This document shows, piece by piece, positions 1 to 8,118 of a stretch of DNA of 64,000 nucleotides. Position 1 is the first letter of the stretch; every line of letters starts with the position of its first letter. The translations under genes were made by a program, and so were the position numbers. The notes below the pieces were generated by a model, which made no database searches, was not told where the DNA came from, and saw nothing but the letters and a program-made list of their open reading frames with translations. Source of the DNA: Theionarchaea archaeon (GTDB lineage Archaea > Methanobacteriota_B > Thermococci > Methanofastidiosales > SZ-28-30); NCBI GenBank assembly GCA_018992685.1, contig JACVGT010000008.1:67257-131256 (forward strand). Direction: 5' to 3'.

Positions 1-138
1 CAGGGAGAAGAAGAACGCATGAAAAAGGTCCTGAAAATCATAGACAGCATAAAGGGTGAGCCCCCACTGAGAATGCCCACTGAAGACTGTCAGACCTGTG
101 AACATTCCACCTGCCCCTGGAGAGGACGAGCCAGGTGA
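1..138 (+). CDS. C-terminal fragment of an unidentified protein
   Basis: The window opens inside this reading frame, which runs 45 codons to a TGA at 136-138. The visible tail is basic and ends in a cysteine cluster, CQTCEHSTC, of the C-x2-C-x5-C type that could bind metal or an Fe-S cluster. The next gene starts 4 bases after the stop, so the two are probably co-transcribed. I do not recognise the family. It does not look like the ATP-grasp beta subunit that would be expected beside the downstream CoA-synthetase alpha subunit. Confidence 0.55.
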   Translation, partial: QGEEERMKKVLKIIDSIKGEPPLRMPTEDCQTCEHSTCPWRGRAR

Positions 139-142
139 TGAG

Positions 143-1510
143 ATGTCTCTCCAGAAGTTCTTCAGTCCCAAAAGTGTTGCAGTGGTGGGTGCTTCCAGAA
201 CCTTCGGGAAGGCAGGAAATGTCATCCTTCTAAACTTGCTTAATCTCGGATATGAAGGGAGAATATACCCGGTAAACCCCAGGGCAGACACTATTTTTGA
301 GTTGAAATGTTATCCCACTGTATCTTCCATTCCTGAGGTCGTGGATGTGGCAGTCATTGCCACACCATCCATTTTTGTGCCTGAAATCATGAGAGACATT
401 CAAGCCAAGGGAGTGACCAACGTCGTCATTATTTCTTCAGGATTTTCCGAAGGGAGTGAGGAAGGAAAAAGCCTCCACCAGGAGGTTTTAGCCATAGCTC
501 AGAAGGCACACATTCGCATCATAGGCCCCAACACCACGGGCATCACGTCAAGTGAGAGCAAATTCTGTACATCTTTTGTGCCCATCGAGGAGGTACCTCC
601 CGGCAAGGTGGCTTTTGTTGCCCAGACAGGACTGTTCCTGGGGGTTCTGCTGGAGACCATACTATCAGAAGAACATTTCGGCATTTCCAAGGTGGTGGGC
701 CTGGGGAATAAAATGGATGTGGAGGATTCTGAAGTCCTGGAGTACCTGGCCCAGGACGGGGAGACTGAAATCATGTGCTTCTACATTGAAGGACTGAAAA
801 AGGCGCGGAAATTCTATGAAGTCGCCAAGAAAGTCACCCCGAAGAAGCCTGTCCTGGTGGTGAAGTCAGGGGTCACAGGAGAAGGATCGAAAGCAGCCGT
901 TTCTCATACTGCTTCTCTATCAGGGAATGACCAGTTGTTCTCTGCCATGTGTCAGCAAGCTGGCATCATTCGGGCTTCTGACCTGGAAGAACTGGTGGAA
1001 GCTGCCAAAGCATTTGCATTCCAGCCCTTACCAAAGGGGAAGAGAACAGCGCTTGTCCACTATACCGGGGCGGGGTGTGTGATGGGAGCAGACAGTATTG
1101 TAAGGGAAGGGTTGGAAATGGCCAGTCTTTCAGAAGAGACTCTCGCTCCTCTCCGTAAGATAACACCTGAATGGCACACCCTCCGGAACCCAGTAGATTT
1201 ATGGCCATCCATAGAGTCAGCTGGAGCAGACAAAGCGTTTTCCACCGTTGTCAAGTCACTCATTGAGGATGACGGTGTGGATGCTGTGGTACTTGCTGTG
1301 GGCTGCATGAGGGGATTTCCCCTTGAATGGCCCGAGATGCGGGAGTTTTATGGAAAAAAACCTGTGCTCATTGCAGTGGAAGGGGACAGGGAACTGGGAT
1401 TTTCCGCACTTGAAAAGCTGGAAGCACAGAAATTTCCCTGTTTCAAGAGTGTTCAGAGGGCAATTCGTGCTCTGGGCCACATGGTAGCGTACAGGTCACA
1501 TTTAAAGTAG
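143..1510 (+). CDS. acdA: ADP-forming acyl-CoA synthetase, alpha subunit
   Basis: This 455-residue protein matches the alpha subunit of archaeal ADP-forming acetyl/acyl-CoA synthetase, which makes ATP from acyl-CoA, ADP and phosphate. A CoA-binding Rossmann domain begins with FFSPKSVAVVGAS, and two succinyl-CoA-ligase-like domains follow. The motif AAVSHTASLSG carries the histidine that is phosphorylated in this family, and GPNTTG replaces the common GPNCLG. ATG 143 is preferred over 98 because it lies just past the previous stop and begins at the family's usual N-terminus. The ATP-grasp beta subunit is not in the window; it may lie upstream or elsewhere. Substrate cannot be read from sequence. 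Confidence 0.88.
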   Translation: MSLQKFFSPKSVAVVGASRTFGKAGNVILLNLLNLGYEGRIYPVNPRADTIFELKCYPTVSSIPEVVDVAVIATPSIFVPEIMRDIQAKGVTNVVIISSGFSEGSEEGKSLHQEVLAIAQKAHIRIIGPNTTGITSSESKFCTSFVPIEEVPPGKVAFVAQTGLFLGVLLETILSEEHFGISKVVGLGNKMDVEDSEVLEYLAQDGETEIMCFYIEGLKKARKFYEVAKKVTPKKPVLVVKSGVTGEGSKAAVSHTASLSGNDQLFSAMCQQAGIIRASDLEELVEAAKAFAFQPLPKGKRTALVHYTGAGCVMGADSIVREGLEMASLSEETLAPLRKITPEWHTLRNPVDLWPSIESAGADKAFSTVVKSLIEDDGVDAVVLAVGCMRGFPLEWPEMREFYGKKPVLIAVEGDRELGFSALEKLEAQKFPCFKSVQRAIRALGHMVAYRSHLK

Positions 1511-1561
1511 ACCCACCAGGTATGTCCAAGAAGACACGGTGCAGAATATACCTGGACAGCT

Positions 1562-2896
1562 TTATGGCGTGACTGGCTGTTCTGGCCACGGCTGTCCCCG
1601 TGTAGCGCACATCCAGGGATCGGGCATGCACACAGTCCCATAGTGCTGAAGCACTCTCGCTTTGCAGCCGCCTCTGCATTCCTGGACATGAGAACAGGTT
1701 CCGCAAGTCATGCTTTCTGTTGTACACTGCCTGAAAGGCTCGAAAATTGGACTGTTCATCCAAAGGTACTCCATTGATTCTTCTCTGAGGCTGCCTGCTG
1801 TATGCTCAGGACTGCTCAACACAGGACACAGCACCACATCCCCACTCGCAGTCACCGTCACCATGGACGTCCCCACCCCGCAGAAAGAGTAGGGTGATTC
1901 CGTATTCTGCATTTCTGACGCGAATGTGAGCTCTAAACGTTGAGGAGTTTTCTCCTCAAAGGTCCGACACTGTTGTGATACCTCTTCACCCATTTCCAGA
2001 GGCGGAATGAGATGTTCGTGCTCTGTGCCTCTCCCTGCCCCCATGAATCGATCGAAAATCATCTCGCGGACACCTAGATCCACCAGCATCTGGATGACGT
2101 TGGATAACTCTCCCACATTTTCTGTGTACACCACGGTATTGGAGCGGACCGGTATCCCATGGTTGACCAGCCGAGTGATACCTTCTACGGTCTTGTCAAA
2201 GGTATCCTTCCCCCTGATCTTCTGGTGGAGTTCTCTCGTACCGTCAAGACTTACCATGACTTTCTCAGGGTTCAAAGCCTCCAACTGGCACACCGTGTCC
2301 TCGGTCAGGAGGATACCATTGGTGAACAGGTTCACCCCAACAGTATTATCCACGATATATTCCAGAAGATCGAAGATGTCGCTCCGCAGGAGGGGTTCTC
2401 CCCCGGTGACAGCAATGCTCACCACACCCAGAGAAGCCAGTGAGTCTATTGCAGACATCCAGTCTGCTGTATCCAATTCTTCCCCATGTGATGTACCTGC
2501 TTTCTTGTAGCAGTGAATACAGGTCAGGTTACACTTATTGGTTACCTCAAGATATGCAATATCAATGGGCCACTCCATCTCACTGCTCTTCATGATGACG
2601 GGCACATGCACTGGCTGACTGGAACCGTCCAGAAAATGGAGGTCACGCAGGAAATCAATGGACTTTGAAGCCTTGTTCCTCACTCCTCTCTCAGGTTCGC
2701 TGTACAGCCCGCACAGTTCCTGTACAAGATCATCAGCTGTCCTTGTGCCGTCGCATAATACCAGTAACTCCTTTAAATCCTCATTTGCTTTCCCCTGAAT
2801 TCTCCTCTTCAAATCCTTTACTAGATATTTCCCCCCTTTTTGCTTCTTGATGACAAGAGAGCCCGAACTCACCAAATACTCTTTTTCATCAGTCAT
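1562..2896 (-). CDS. Radical SAM/SPASM peptide maturase with N-terminal PqqD-like domain
   Basis: A 444-residue enzyme. Residues 1-92 resemble a PqqD-like RiPP recognition element: a short beta region, then helices ending in FLRDLHFLD. The radical SAM core has CNLTCIHC (Cys122, 126, 129) for the SAM-binding 4Fe-4S cluster and a GGEP motif. The C-terminus holds a SPASM cysteine set including CGTC and CRGGC, which should bind auxiliary clusters. ATG 2896 is chosen because GGAGG lies 6 bases upstream; it overlaps the preceding gene by 8 bases, implying translational coupling. With the upstream radical SAM gene and two micro-peptide genes it probably modifies a ribosomal peptide. The chemistry is unknown. 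Confidence 0.85.
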   Translation of the reverse strand: MTDEKEYLVSSGSLVIKKQKGGKYLVKDLKRRIQGKANEDLKELLVLCDGTRTADDLVQELCGLYSEPERGVRNKASKSIDFLRDLHFLDGSSQPVHVPVIMKSSEMEWPIDIAYLEVTNKCNLTCIHCYKKAGTSHGEELDTADWMSAIDSLASLGVVSIAVTGGEPLLRSDIFDLLEYIVDNTVGVNLFTNGILLTEDTVCQLEALNPEKVMVSLDGTRELHQKIRGKDTFDKTVEGITRLVNHGIPVRSNTVVYTENVGELSNVIQMLVDLGVREMIFDRFMGAGRGTEHEHLIPPLEMGEEVSQQCRTFEEKTPQRLELTFASEMQNTESPYSFCGVGTSMVTVTASGDVVLCPVLSSPEHTAGSLREESMEYLWMNSPIFEPFRQCTTESMTCGTCSHVQECRGGCKARVLQHYGTVCMPDPWMCATRGQPWPEQPVTP

Positions 2897-3941
2897 ATCC
2901 ATCCTCCCAGCTTGCTGCAGCCAGCATTTGAGACCACGGGATAGCCTCATACGGATATGATACCACCTGTTCATCAAAGACCTTCCTGCAGAGGGCAAGA
3001 AACCCACGGTGCTGAGGACTGCCGAAATATTCCTGGACCACATCCATCAACGACTTCTCCCTGATGTTCCCCATGTACAGACGGGGGTTGAGACAGCTGT
3101 CAACAGGCACCACATTCCCGTCAGGCAGGATGATGAGCTCCCGGGGATCATTTTCAGCATGTCTGTGGCATTCTGAGCCAAAGCATGCATATGCATTACA
3201 GGGGTGTTCAGTCAGGACCTTCTTGCTGTGGATTCCCATGTATACGCTGGTACTGGCCAGGTACTGCCCGTACAGCCTCGTGGTGAATTCAGCCAGTTCA
3301 TCAATTTCCTTTTCAGACAGACAGGAAGATGCAATTTCCCGGGCTCTTCCTCCCACGAAGAGGGGCTCCAGTTTCAGACTCTCTGCTCCCAGGTCAGAGG
3401 CTGTCTCGGCAATCCATTCTATATATGGAAAGCTCTTCTTCGTTACCGTAAACTGGAGGGCAAAAGGGACATCTTTCTTCCTGAGAGCTTCAATACCCCT
3501 CATAGCACTTTGAAATGCACCCTTCATCCCCCTGAAGGTATCATGGTACTCCTGAGGACCATCGACGCTGATGAGAACACACCTCACCAGGTCCCGCACT
3601 TTTTCTGCCAACTCCTCTGTGATGAGCGTCCCATTGGAAACGAAATCGGGTGAGAACCCTTCCTCAACTGCTACTTCCAGGATACGGGTAAGGTCTGGAT
3701 GCAGGGTAGGTTCTCCTCCTGAAAATGCTATTCGGGTGGTGTTCAGCTTCTTCATGTCCCTGACTATGGACAAGACCTCTTCTGCAGTGAACTGGTGCAC
3801 GGGGACGTTCTGAGCATTGATGAAGCAGTGCTGACACGAGAGGTTACACCAGTCAGTGATATGAAAGAGAAACGTCACTTCCTCTTCAAAAAACCTCAGG
3901 GCATGCTGGTGCACACCCTGAGAATCAATCGGGGTTGTCAT
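2889..3941 (-). CDS. Radical SAM protein with SPASM/twitch-like C-terminus
   Basis: A 350-residue radical SAM enzyme with CNLSCQHC at Cys32, 36 and 39, followed by FSGGEP. The C-terminal third has further cysteines (HPCNAYACFGSEC and VDSCLNP) followed by YMGNIREKSLMDV, typical of SPASM/twitch maturases. ATG 3941 is preferred to TTG 3947 because GGTGG at 3949-3953 gives a 7-base spacing. It starts 12 bases after the stop of the upstream 30-codon peptide gene, and that stop abuts this RBS. It lacks the PqqD-like domain of its downstream partner, so the two enzymes may act in sequence or share one recognition domain. Confidence 0.85.
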   Translation of the reverse strand: MTTPIDSQGVHQHALRFFEEEVTFLFHITDWCNLSCQHCFINAQNVPVHQFTAEEVLSIVRDMKKLNTTRIAFSGGEPTLHPDLTRILEVAVEEGFSPDFVSNGTLITEELAEKVRDLVRCVLISVDGPQEYHDTFRGMKGAFQSAMRGIEALRKKDVPFALQFTVTKKSFPYIEWIAETASDLGAESLKLEPLFVGGRAREIASSCLSEKEIDELAEFTTRLYGQYLASTSVYMGIHSKKVLTEHPCNAYACFGSECHRHAENDPRELIILPDGNVVPVDSCLNPRLYMGNIREKSLMDVVQEYFGSPQHRGFLALCRKVFDEQVVSYPYEAIPWSQMLAAASWEDGYD

Positions 3942-3953
3942 GTACAATCCACC

Positions 3954-4046
3954 TTAGTATGCAGGCAGCGAAGGCTGCGGCACGATCTTGGTCGCAACAG
4001 ACTGTATCTTCAGTGCCATGAATTCAGGCATAAATACGTCTTTCAT
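3954..4046 (-). CDS. Putative RiPP precursor peptide 1 (30 aa)
   Basis: A 30-codon gene just upstream of two radical SAM genes. The peptide starts MKDVFMPEFMALK and ends KIVPQPSLPAY. A strong RBS (GAGGTGAG) precedes ATG 4046, and a TATA box at 4077-4084 lies about 34 bases upstream. The next gene along this strand-neighbourhood (4258-4347) encodes a 29-residue peptide with the same pattern: PEF, ten residues, K, two residues, P-x-P-S. Conservation at fixed spacing with otherwise different sequence argues that both are translated and recognised by the same enzyme. The leader is probably the MK..PEF side and the modified core the proline/serine/tyrosine end. No Cys is present, so thioether chemistry is excluded. 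Confidence 0.78.
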   Translation of the reverse strand: MKDVFMPEFMALKIQSVATKIVPQPSLPAY

Positions 4047-4049
4047 GGT

Positions 4050-4063
4050 CTCACCTCGGTGAG
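4050..4063 (-). promoter_or_regulatory. Inverted repeat over the RBS of precursor peptide 1
   Basis: CTCACC-GA-GGTGAG on the minus strand is a perfect 6-bp inverted repeat whose right arm is the ribosome binding site of the peptide gene. It could fold in the mRNA and hide the RBS, or serve as an operator next to the transcription start. It may also be chance, because the RBS itself fixes one arm. Confidence 0.4.
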
Positions 4064-4076
4064 GTATATTCTGAGA

Positions 4077-4084
4077 ACTTATAA
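4077..4084 (-). promoter_or_regulatory. TATA box of precursor peptide 1 operon
   Basis: TTTATAAG on the minus strand. Transcription would start about 25 bases downstream, near 4053-4057, giving a leader of around ten bases that carries the RBS, then the peptide gene and both radical SAM genes. Confidence 0.6.
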
Positions 4085-4209
4085 ATGTTTTGTAGATTGA
4101 ACATATGTCAGAGATATGAGTAAAAAAAACACCTTCTCCACATGTCATACGGTCCAGAATAAAAACTCATGAGCAGGGAACAAAGATCGACATACATGCC
4201 CAACCCTCA

Positions 4210-4226
4210 GAAAAAAAAGAAAGAAA
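4210..4226 (-). terminator. T-rich terminator after precursor peptide 2
   Basis: The minus strand runs TTTCTTTCTTTTTTTTC about 32 bases past the stop of the 29-residue peptide gene. Archaeal RNA polymerase stops at such T tracts, so this peptide is probably made from its own short transcript, in excess over the enzymes. Confidence 0.45.
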
Positions 4227-4257
4227 TGGACTGCTACCCTGATCACTGGAGAAGAAC

Positions 4258-4347
4258 TCACGGCACAATAATCGAAGGAATAGGCCATTGCTTGATAATG
4301 ATAGCCTGTTCGTTGTCTACCAAGAACTCGGGTTGGAACTTCTTCAT
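4258..4347 (-). CDS. Putative RiPP precursor peptide 2 (29 aa)
   Basis: A 29-codon gene. It begins MKKFQPEFLVDNEQ and ends KQWPIPSIIVP. Aligned without gaps to the peptide at 3954-4046, it shares PEF, a lysine 11 residues later and then P-x-P-S-[I/L]. It has its own signals: TATA TTTATAAAG at 4381-4389 and RBS GGAGGTG at 4355-4361, nine bases from ATG 4347. A T-rich terminator follows. It is probably a second substrate for the radical SAM enzymes encoded downstream. A start further upstream in the same frame has no supporting signals. Confidence 0.72.
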   Translation of the reverse strand: MKKFQPEFLVDNEQAIIIKQWPIPSIIVP

Positions 4348-4380
4348 TGAATCTCACCTCCCTCCTCTTTCTCACCCTGT

Positions 4381-4389
4381 CTTTATAAA
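4381..4389 (-). promoter_or_regulatory. TATA box of precursor peptide 2
   Basis: TTTATAAAG on the minus strand, about 38 bases before ATG 4347, so the transcript would carry a short leader containing the GGAGGTG site. Confidence 0.55.
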
Positions 4390-4554
4390 TGTTTCTGCTT
4401 CTAATATACTTTTCATATTCTTGCGTAAAAAAGGTATCATTCTGGACAGGTGTAAATAATAGACTGGAGAATGGGTCAAACACGGTACTTACTGTCAATA
4501 AAAAGAGAGGGCAGAATACAAAAGGTTTATAAACCTCGTGGCGAACATGTCTCC

Positions 4555-4740
4555 ATGCCAAAGAGAAAACGTGCAGAAGGTGGTGCACTCCCTCCTACTG
4601 GTGCAGGACTGATTCGTTACTTTGACGAGGACACCAGAGGATTCAAACTGAAGCCTCTCCACATTATCATTGCAGCTGCGGCTGTCGTTGTCCTCGAGAT
4701 TGTTCTGAGACTTGTGGGTGTGGACATTCTGGGGTTCTAG
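4555..4740 (+). CDS. secG: Protein translocase subunit Sec61-beta (SecG)
   Basis: A 61-residue Sec61-beta, the small tail-anchored subunit of the SecYEG translocon. It has a basic cytosolic N-terminus, the family-typical glycine/proline-rich segment GALPPTGAGLIRYFDED, and one membrane helix (LHIIIAAAAVVVLEIVLRLV). TATA TTTATAAA at 4526-4533 sits 22-29 bases before ATG 4555, so the mRNA should be leaderless, and the longer frame starting at 4471 is not used. It converges on gcvPB with a 4-base overlap of stop codons. Confidence 0.92.
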   Translation: MPKRKRAEGGALPPTGAGLIRYFDEDTRGFKLKPLHIIIAAAAVVVLEIVLRLVGVDILGF

Positions 4741-6170
4741 ATCTGATTCCAGGCAAGGACTGGACTTCGTGCAGCTTTTACCTCATCCAGTCTTCCCACC
4801 GCCGTGTTGTGTGGAGCTTCTCTCACCATGTGTGGAGTGGTATAGCATTCATTCTTGATTTGTATCATAACTTCGATGAATCTGTCAAGCTCCTCTTTTG
4901 ATTCTGATTCTGTGGGTTCAATCATCAATGCTTCGTGGACAATCAGAGGGAAATAAATGGTCGGTGCGTGAATTCCATAGTCCAGGAGCCGCCTTGCTAT
5001 GTCCAGCGCCCTGCAGTCAGTCTCTCTCTTGATCTTCTCGCAGGACAGGACTATTTCATGCTTTCTCAGGGGCTGATACGGCATTTCGTAATGGTCCCTG
5101 AGGTTCTGGGCCAGGTAATTGGCATTTAACACGGCCACCTGGGAGGCTGTCCTGATATCTGAACCCATGATAACAGCATAGATATAGGCCTTGACTGCTA
5201 CCTGGAAGTTCCCATAGAATCCATGGACTTTCCCGATGGTCATGGGGAGATCATTATCAAAATAGTAGTTCTCTCCGTTGTAGTCTACCAAGGGCACAGG
5301 AAGATAGTCCTTGAGCTTTTCACATACTCCCACCGGGCCTGATCCAGGTCCTCCCCCTCCGTGAGGAGTTGAAAATGTTTTGTGCAGGTTAAAATGGACA
5401 ATGTCAAATCCCATGTCTCCAGGACGACAGATGCCCGCAATCGCATTGAGGTTTGCACCATCGTAGTATAGGAGCCCGCCTGCATCATGGACAGTGTCGG
5501 CAATCTGTATGATGTCCTTCTCAAAGATACCAAGAGTATTGGGGTTGGTGAGCATGAGCCCTGCAGTTCTTTCTGTGACCGCACTCTTGAGAGCTTCGAG
5601 GTCCACCGTACCCTGGTCATTGGAGGGAATTTCCACCACATCAAAGCCTGCCATATGGGCTGAGGCAGGGTTTGTCCCATGAGCAGAATCGGGAACCACC
5701 ATTTCTGTCCGTCCTTTCTGGCACGCTTTTATGATGAGAGCACCCGTCAGCTCTCCTCCTGCTCCTGCTGCGGGCTGAAGGGTAACGGCAGCCGTTCCCG
5801 AAATGAGTTTGAGATACTCCTGCAGGTTGTACAGAACTTCAAGGCAGCCCTGGATGGTGGACTCATCCTGCAGAGGATGGAATCCTGAAAAGAGTGTGGA
5901 CAATTCTTCTGTTATCTTGGGATTGTACTTCATGGTACAGGACCCCAGAGGGTAGGTACCTGTGTCCACCCCAAAATTCATTTCAGATAGCCTGGTATAG
6001 TGGCGCACAACATCCACTTCAGATAGTTCGGGAAGTGGCAGTTCCTCTCGTCGAAGAGACTGAGGTATGGAAACTGGCTCTCCAAGGGGCTCAGGGAGTG
6101 AGTACCCTGTCCTCCCGGCAACTGACTTTTCTTTCAGCAAGGGTTCACAAAACGTCGCCTGCCTATACAT
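4737..6170 (-). CDS. gcvPB: Glycine dehydrogenase (decarboxylating) subunit 2
   Basis: The 477-residue C-terminal half of the P-protein of the glycine cleavage system, which decarboxylates glycine and passes the aminomethyl group to lipoyl H-protein. The PLP lysine is Lys264 in NLHKTFSTPHGGGGPG. PAAGAGGE and DSAHGTNPASA are other family signatures. GGAGGGA four bases before ATG 6170 supports this start, which overlaps gcvPA by 8 bases (ATGTATAG), so the two subunits are translationally coupled. No gcvT, gcvH or lipoate gene is in the window. Confidence 0.95.
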   Translation of the reverse strand: MYRQATFCEPLLKEKSVAGRTGYSLPEPLGEPVSIPQSLRREELPLPELSEVDVVRHYTRLSEMNFGVDTGTYPLGSCTMKYNPKITEELSTLFSGFHPLQDESTIQGCLEVLYNLQEYLKLISGTAAVTLQPAAGAGGELTGALIIKACQKGRTEMVVPDSAHGTNPASAHMAGFDVVEIPSNDQGTVDLEALKSAVTERTAGLMLTNPNTLGIFEKDIIQIADTVHDAGGLLYYDGANLNAIAGICRPGDMGFDIVHFNLHKTFSTPHGGGGPGSGPVGVCEKLKDYLPVPLVDYNGENYYFDNDLPMTIGKVHGFYGNFQVAVKAYIYAVIMGSDIRTASQVAVLNANYLAQNLRDHYEMPYQPLRKHEIVLSCEKIKRETDCRALDIARRLLDYGIHAPTIYFPLIVHEALMIEPTESESKEELDRFIEVMIQIKNECYTTPHMVREAPHNTAVGRLDEVKAARSPVLAWNQI

Positions 6171-7458
6171 GGAATCCCTCCAGACCAGTTACCAGGGCAT
6201 CAATATCAAGGGCTGTATGCATCTCTGTAACACAGTAGATCGCAGTAGTCTTGTCGGTCATGAAGCCTCCCTGGATGTTATGTCGCAGGAGGTGCTCATG
6301 CACTTTTGCATACTGGGGGTGGCGGACGGTGAATTCCTTGAAGTGGGGAGCGTCAAAGATCGGTGACTCGAACCCGGGAATCTCATTAATCTTCTGCATG
6401 GTGTAGCCGGCATTTCTCATACAGAGTTCAGCCACCTCTCTGAGGCCTTGTTTCCCCATGGTGGCCAGGTACATGGCGGCTGCCACTGCGCACAGAGCCT
6501 GGTTGGTACATATGTTGGAAGTAGCTTTTTCTCTCCTGATGTGCTGTTCCCGGGTCTGTAGCGTCATAACAAACCCTCTCTCACCTGATTCTGATTCTGT
6601 CATGCCAATGACCCGTCCCGGCATCTTCCGCAGCAATGCTTTCCTGCAGGCAAAAATCCCCAGCAACGGTCCTCCAAAGTTCTGGGGGAGTCCCAGCCCC
6701 TGTCCATCTCCAATAATGACATCGGCTGAGTGTTCCGGGCTGATACAGCCGAGACTGATGGGATCAACCCCTACGGTGAACAGAGCTGATGCATCGTGTG
6801 CTATTTCACCCACTGAACTCAAATTCTCATGCAGGAACCCATAAAAAGAGGGTTGCTCCACATAGACACCTCCCGCATGGGCTACCTTTTTCTTGAGGTC
6901 TTCCAGGTCAATATGTCCCCTCGTATCATGAGAAACCTTTACTACTTCCAAATCGGGGGCCAATGTGGTTAAAACCTTCTCTCTGAATGGTGATAGTAAA
7001 TCAGATACCACAAATTTCTTTGAACCAGTACTCCTTTCACAGAGCAAGGCTGCTTCAGCCAGGGCTGTGGCCCAATCATAGTTAGATGAATTGCACACAT
7101 CCATGCCAGTGAGGTCACAGATCAGGCTCTGGTATTCAAAGAGGGCCTGCAGCATCCCCTGGGATATTTCTGGCTGGTATGGTGTATACGCAGTGTAAAA
7201 CTCACTTCTGGAAAGCAATTCCTTGATATGAGAAGGTATATAATGATTGTAGCAGCCTGACCCCAGGAATGAGAGCATGGTCTTATTCTTCTTAACTGTG
7301 GCTTCAATTCTCCGTGAGACCTCCAGATCAGACAGAGGAGGATGAAGTGGGATCTCTCTCTTGAGATGATGGGGAATATCCTTGAAGAGATCCTCCATGG
7401 TCATGTTCATCTGTTTGAGCATCAGTTCCTGTTCAGATACATTTGGGATATATCGCAT
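6163..7458 (-). CDS. gcvPA: Glycine dehydrogenase (decarboxylating) subunit 1
   Basis: The N-terminal-half subunit of the split P-protein, 431 residues from MRYIPNVSEQE. The split two-gene form is usual in archaea and many bacteria. Signatures include FLGSGCYNHYIPSHI, YTAYTPYQPEISQG and CTNQALCAVAAAMYL. ATG 7458 is chosen because a TATA box (CTTTATAAT, 7489-7497) lies about 34 bases upstream and because family members begin here; the longer frame would include the promoter. It forms an operon with gcvPB. Confidence 0.94.
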   Translation of the reverse strand: MRYIPNVSEQELMLKQMNMTMEDLFKDIPHHLKREIPLHPPLSDLEVSRRIEATVKKNKTMLSFLGSGCYNHYIPSHIKELLSRSEFYTAYTPYQPEISQGMLQALFEYQSLICDLTGMDVCNSSNYDWATALAEAALLCERSTGSKKFVVSDLLSPFREKVLTTLAPDLEVVKVSHDTRGHIDLEDLKKKVAHAGGVYVEQPSFYGFLHENLSSVGEIAHDASALFTVGVDPISLGCISPEHSADVIIGDGQGLGLPQNFGGPLLGIFACRKALLRKMPGRVIGMTESESGERGFVMTLQTREQHIRREKATSNICTNQALCAVAAAMYLATMGKQGLREVAELCMRNAGYTMQKINEIPGFESPIFDAPHFKEFTVRHPQYAKVHEHLLRHNIQGGFMTDKTTAIYCVTEMHTALDIDALVTGLEGFHV

Positions 7459-7707
7459 GGAGTCACCGGTGACCAGTGTTGAAGTGAGATTATAAAGGTT
7501 TTCATTTGAAAAGCTGAAAAGGTGAAGGTTTTCAGTTGGAATGTGACTTGGTTTAGAAGGTGATTCTCCTCTATCTTTTTCAGAATATACTCCCATGGCA
7601 CCTATACCTTCCAGATTTCAACCCTTTTGATGTATTGCCTCTCATCAGAGCACCTCCTGAAGCCAATCGAATAAAACCTTTATATGCATGGACACACTGT
7701 ACCATAT

Positions 7708-8118
7708 ATGGCACGTAGTGATAAAGGAAGCGAAAAGGAAGAAAAAGACCAGGAGAAATCTGAGAAAGGAGAAGGAAAATTTCAAAAAGACCCGTTGGGA
7801 GGAGTCTTCTTCGGACTGATACTGCTTACTGTTGGTGTTGTCTACATTCTACGATCGCAACTTCCCCACCCTGAATTGTGGTGGGCCTGGGTCCTCCTGG
7901 GTATCGGCATTGTATCCCTGCTGGACGCCGGTGTCCGGTATTCACGACCGGAATGGAGGAGACCTGTTTTCGGCAAAGTGATGCTTGGTGTCATACTGAT
8001 CACCATTGGAGGAAGTATTGTCTACGATCTGGAATTCTCGTGGGCCCTTTTCCTGATTGCGATTGGAGCTGTCATGTTGATATATTACCTTGGAAAAGCT
8101 ACAAGGAAAACCCCATGA
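7708..8118 (+). CDS. Four-helix membrane protein of unknown function
   Basis: A 136-residue protein with a highly charged Lys/Glu-rich N-terminus (about 30 residues), then about four hydrophobic helices separated by short loops, including GGVFFGLILLTVGVVYIL and WALFLIAIGAVMLIYYL. The pattern recalls the membrane part of LiaF/DUF5668-type proteins, but I cannot assign it. ATG 7708 is 23-30 bases past TATA CCTTTATATG, so it is probably leaderless, and the ATG at 7684 lies inside the promoter. Its 3' end overlaps the convergent GH3-like gene by 20 bases. Confidence 0.7.
   Translation: MARSDKGSEKEEKDQEKSEKGEGKFQKDPLGGVFFGLILLTVGVVYILRSQLPHPELWWAWVLLGIGIVSLLDAGVRYSRPEWRRPVFGKVMLGVILITIGGSIVYDLEFSWALFLIAIGAVMLIYYLGKATRKTP

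Noticed and set aside
4145..4588. 147-codon minus-strand frame over the peptide-2 region
   Set aside because: It contains the promoter and RBS of peptide 2, overlaps secG antisense and has a biased composition. The 29-codon gene has better signals.
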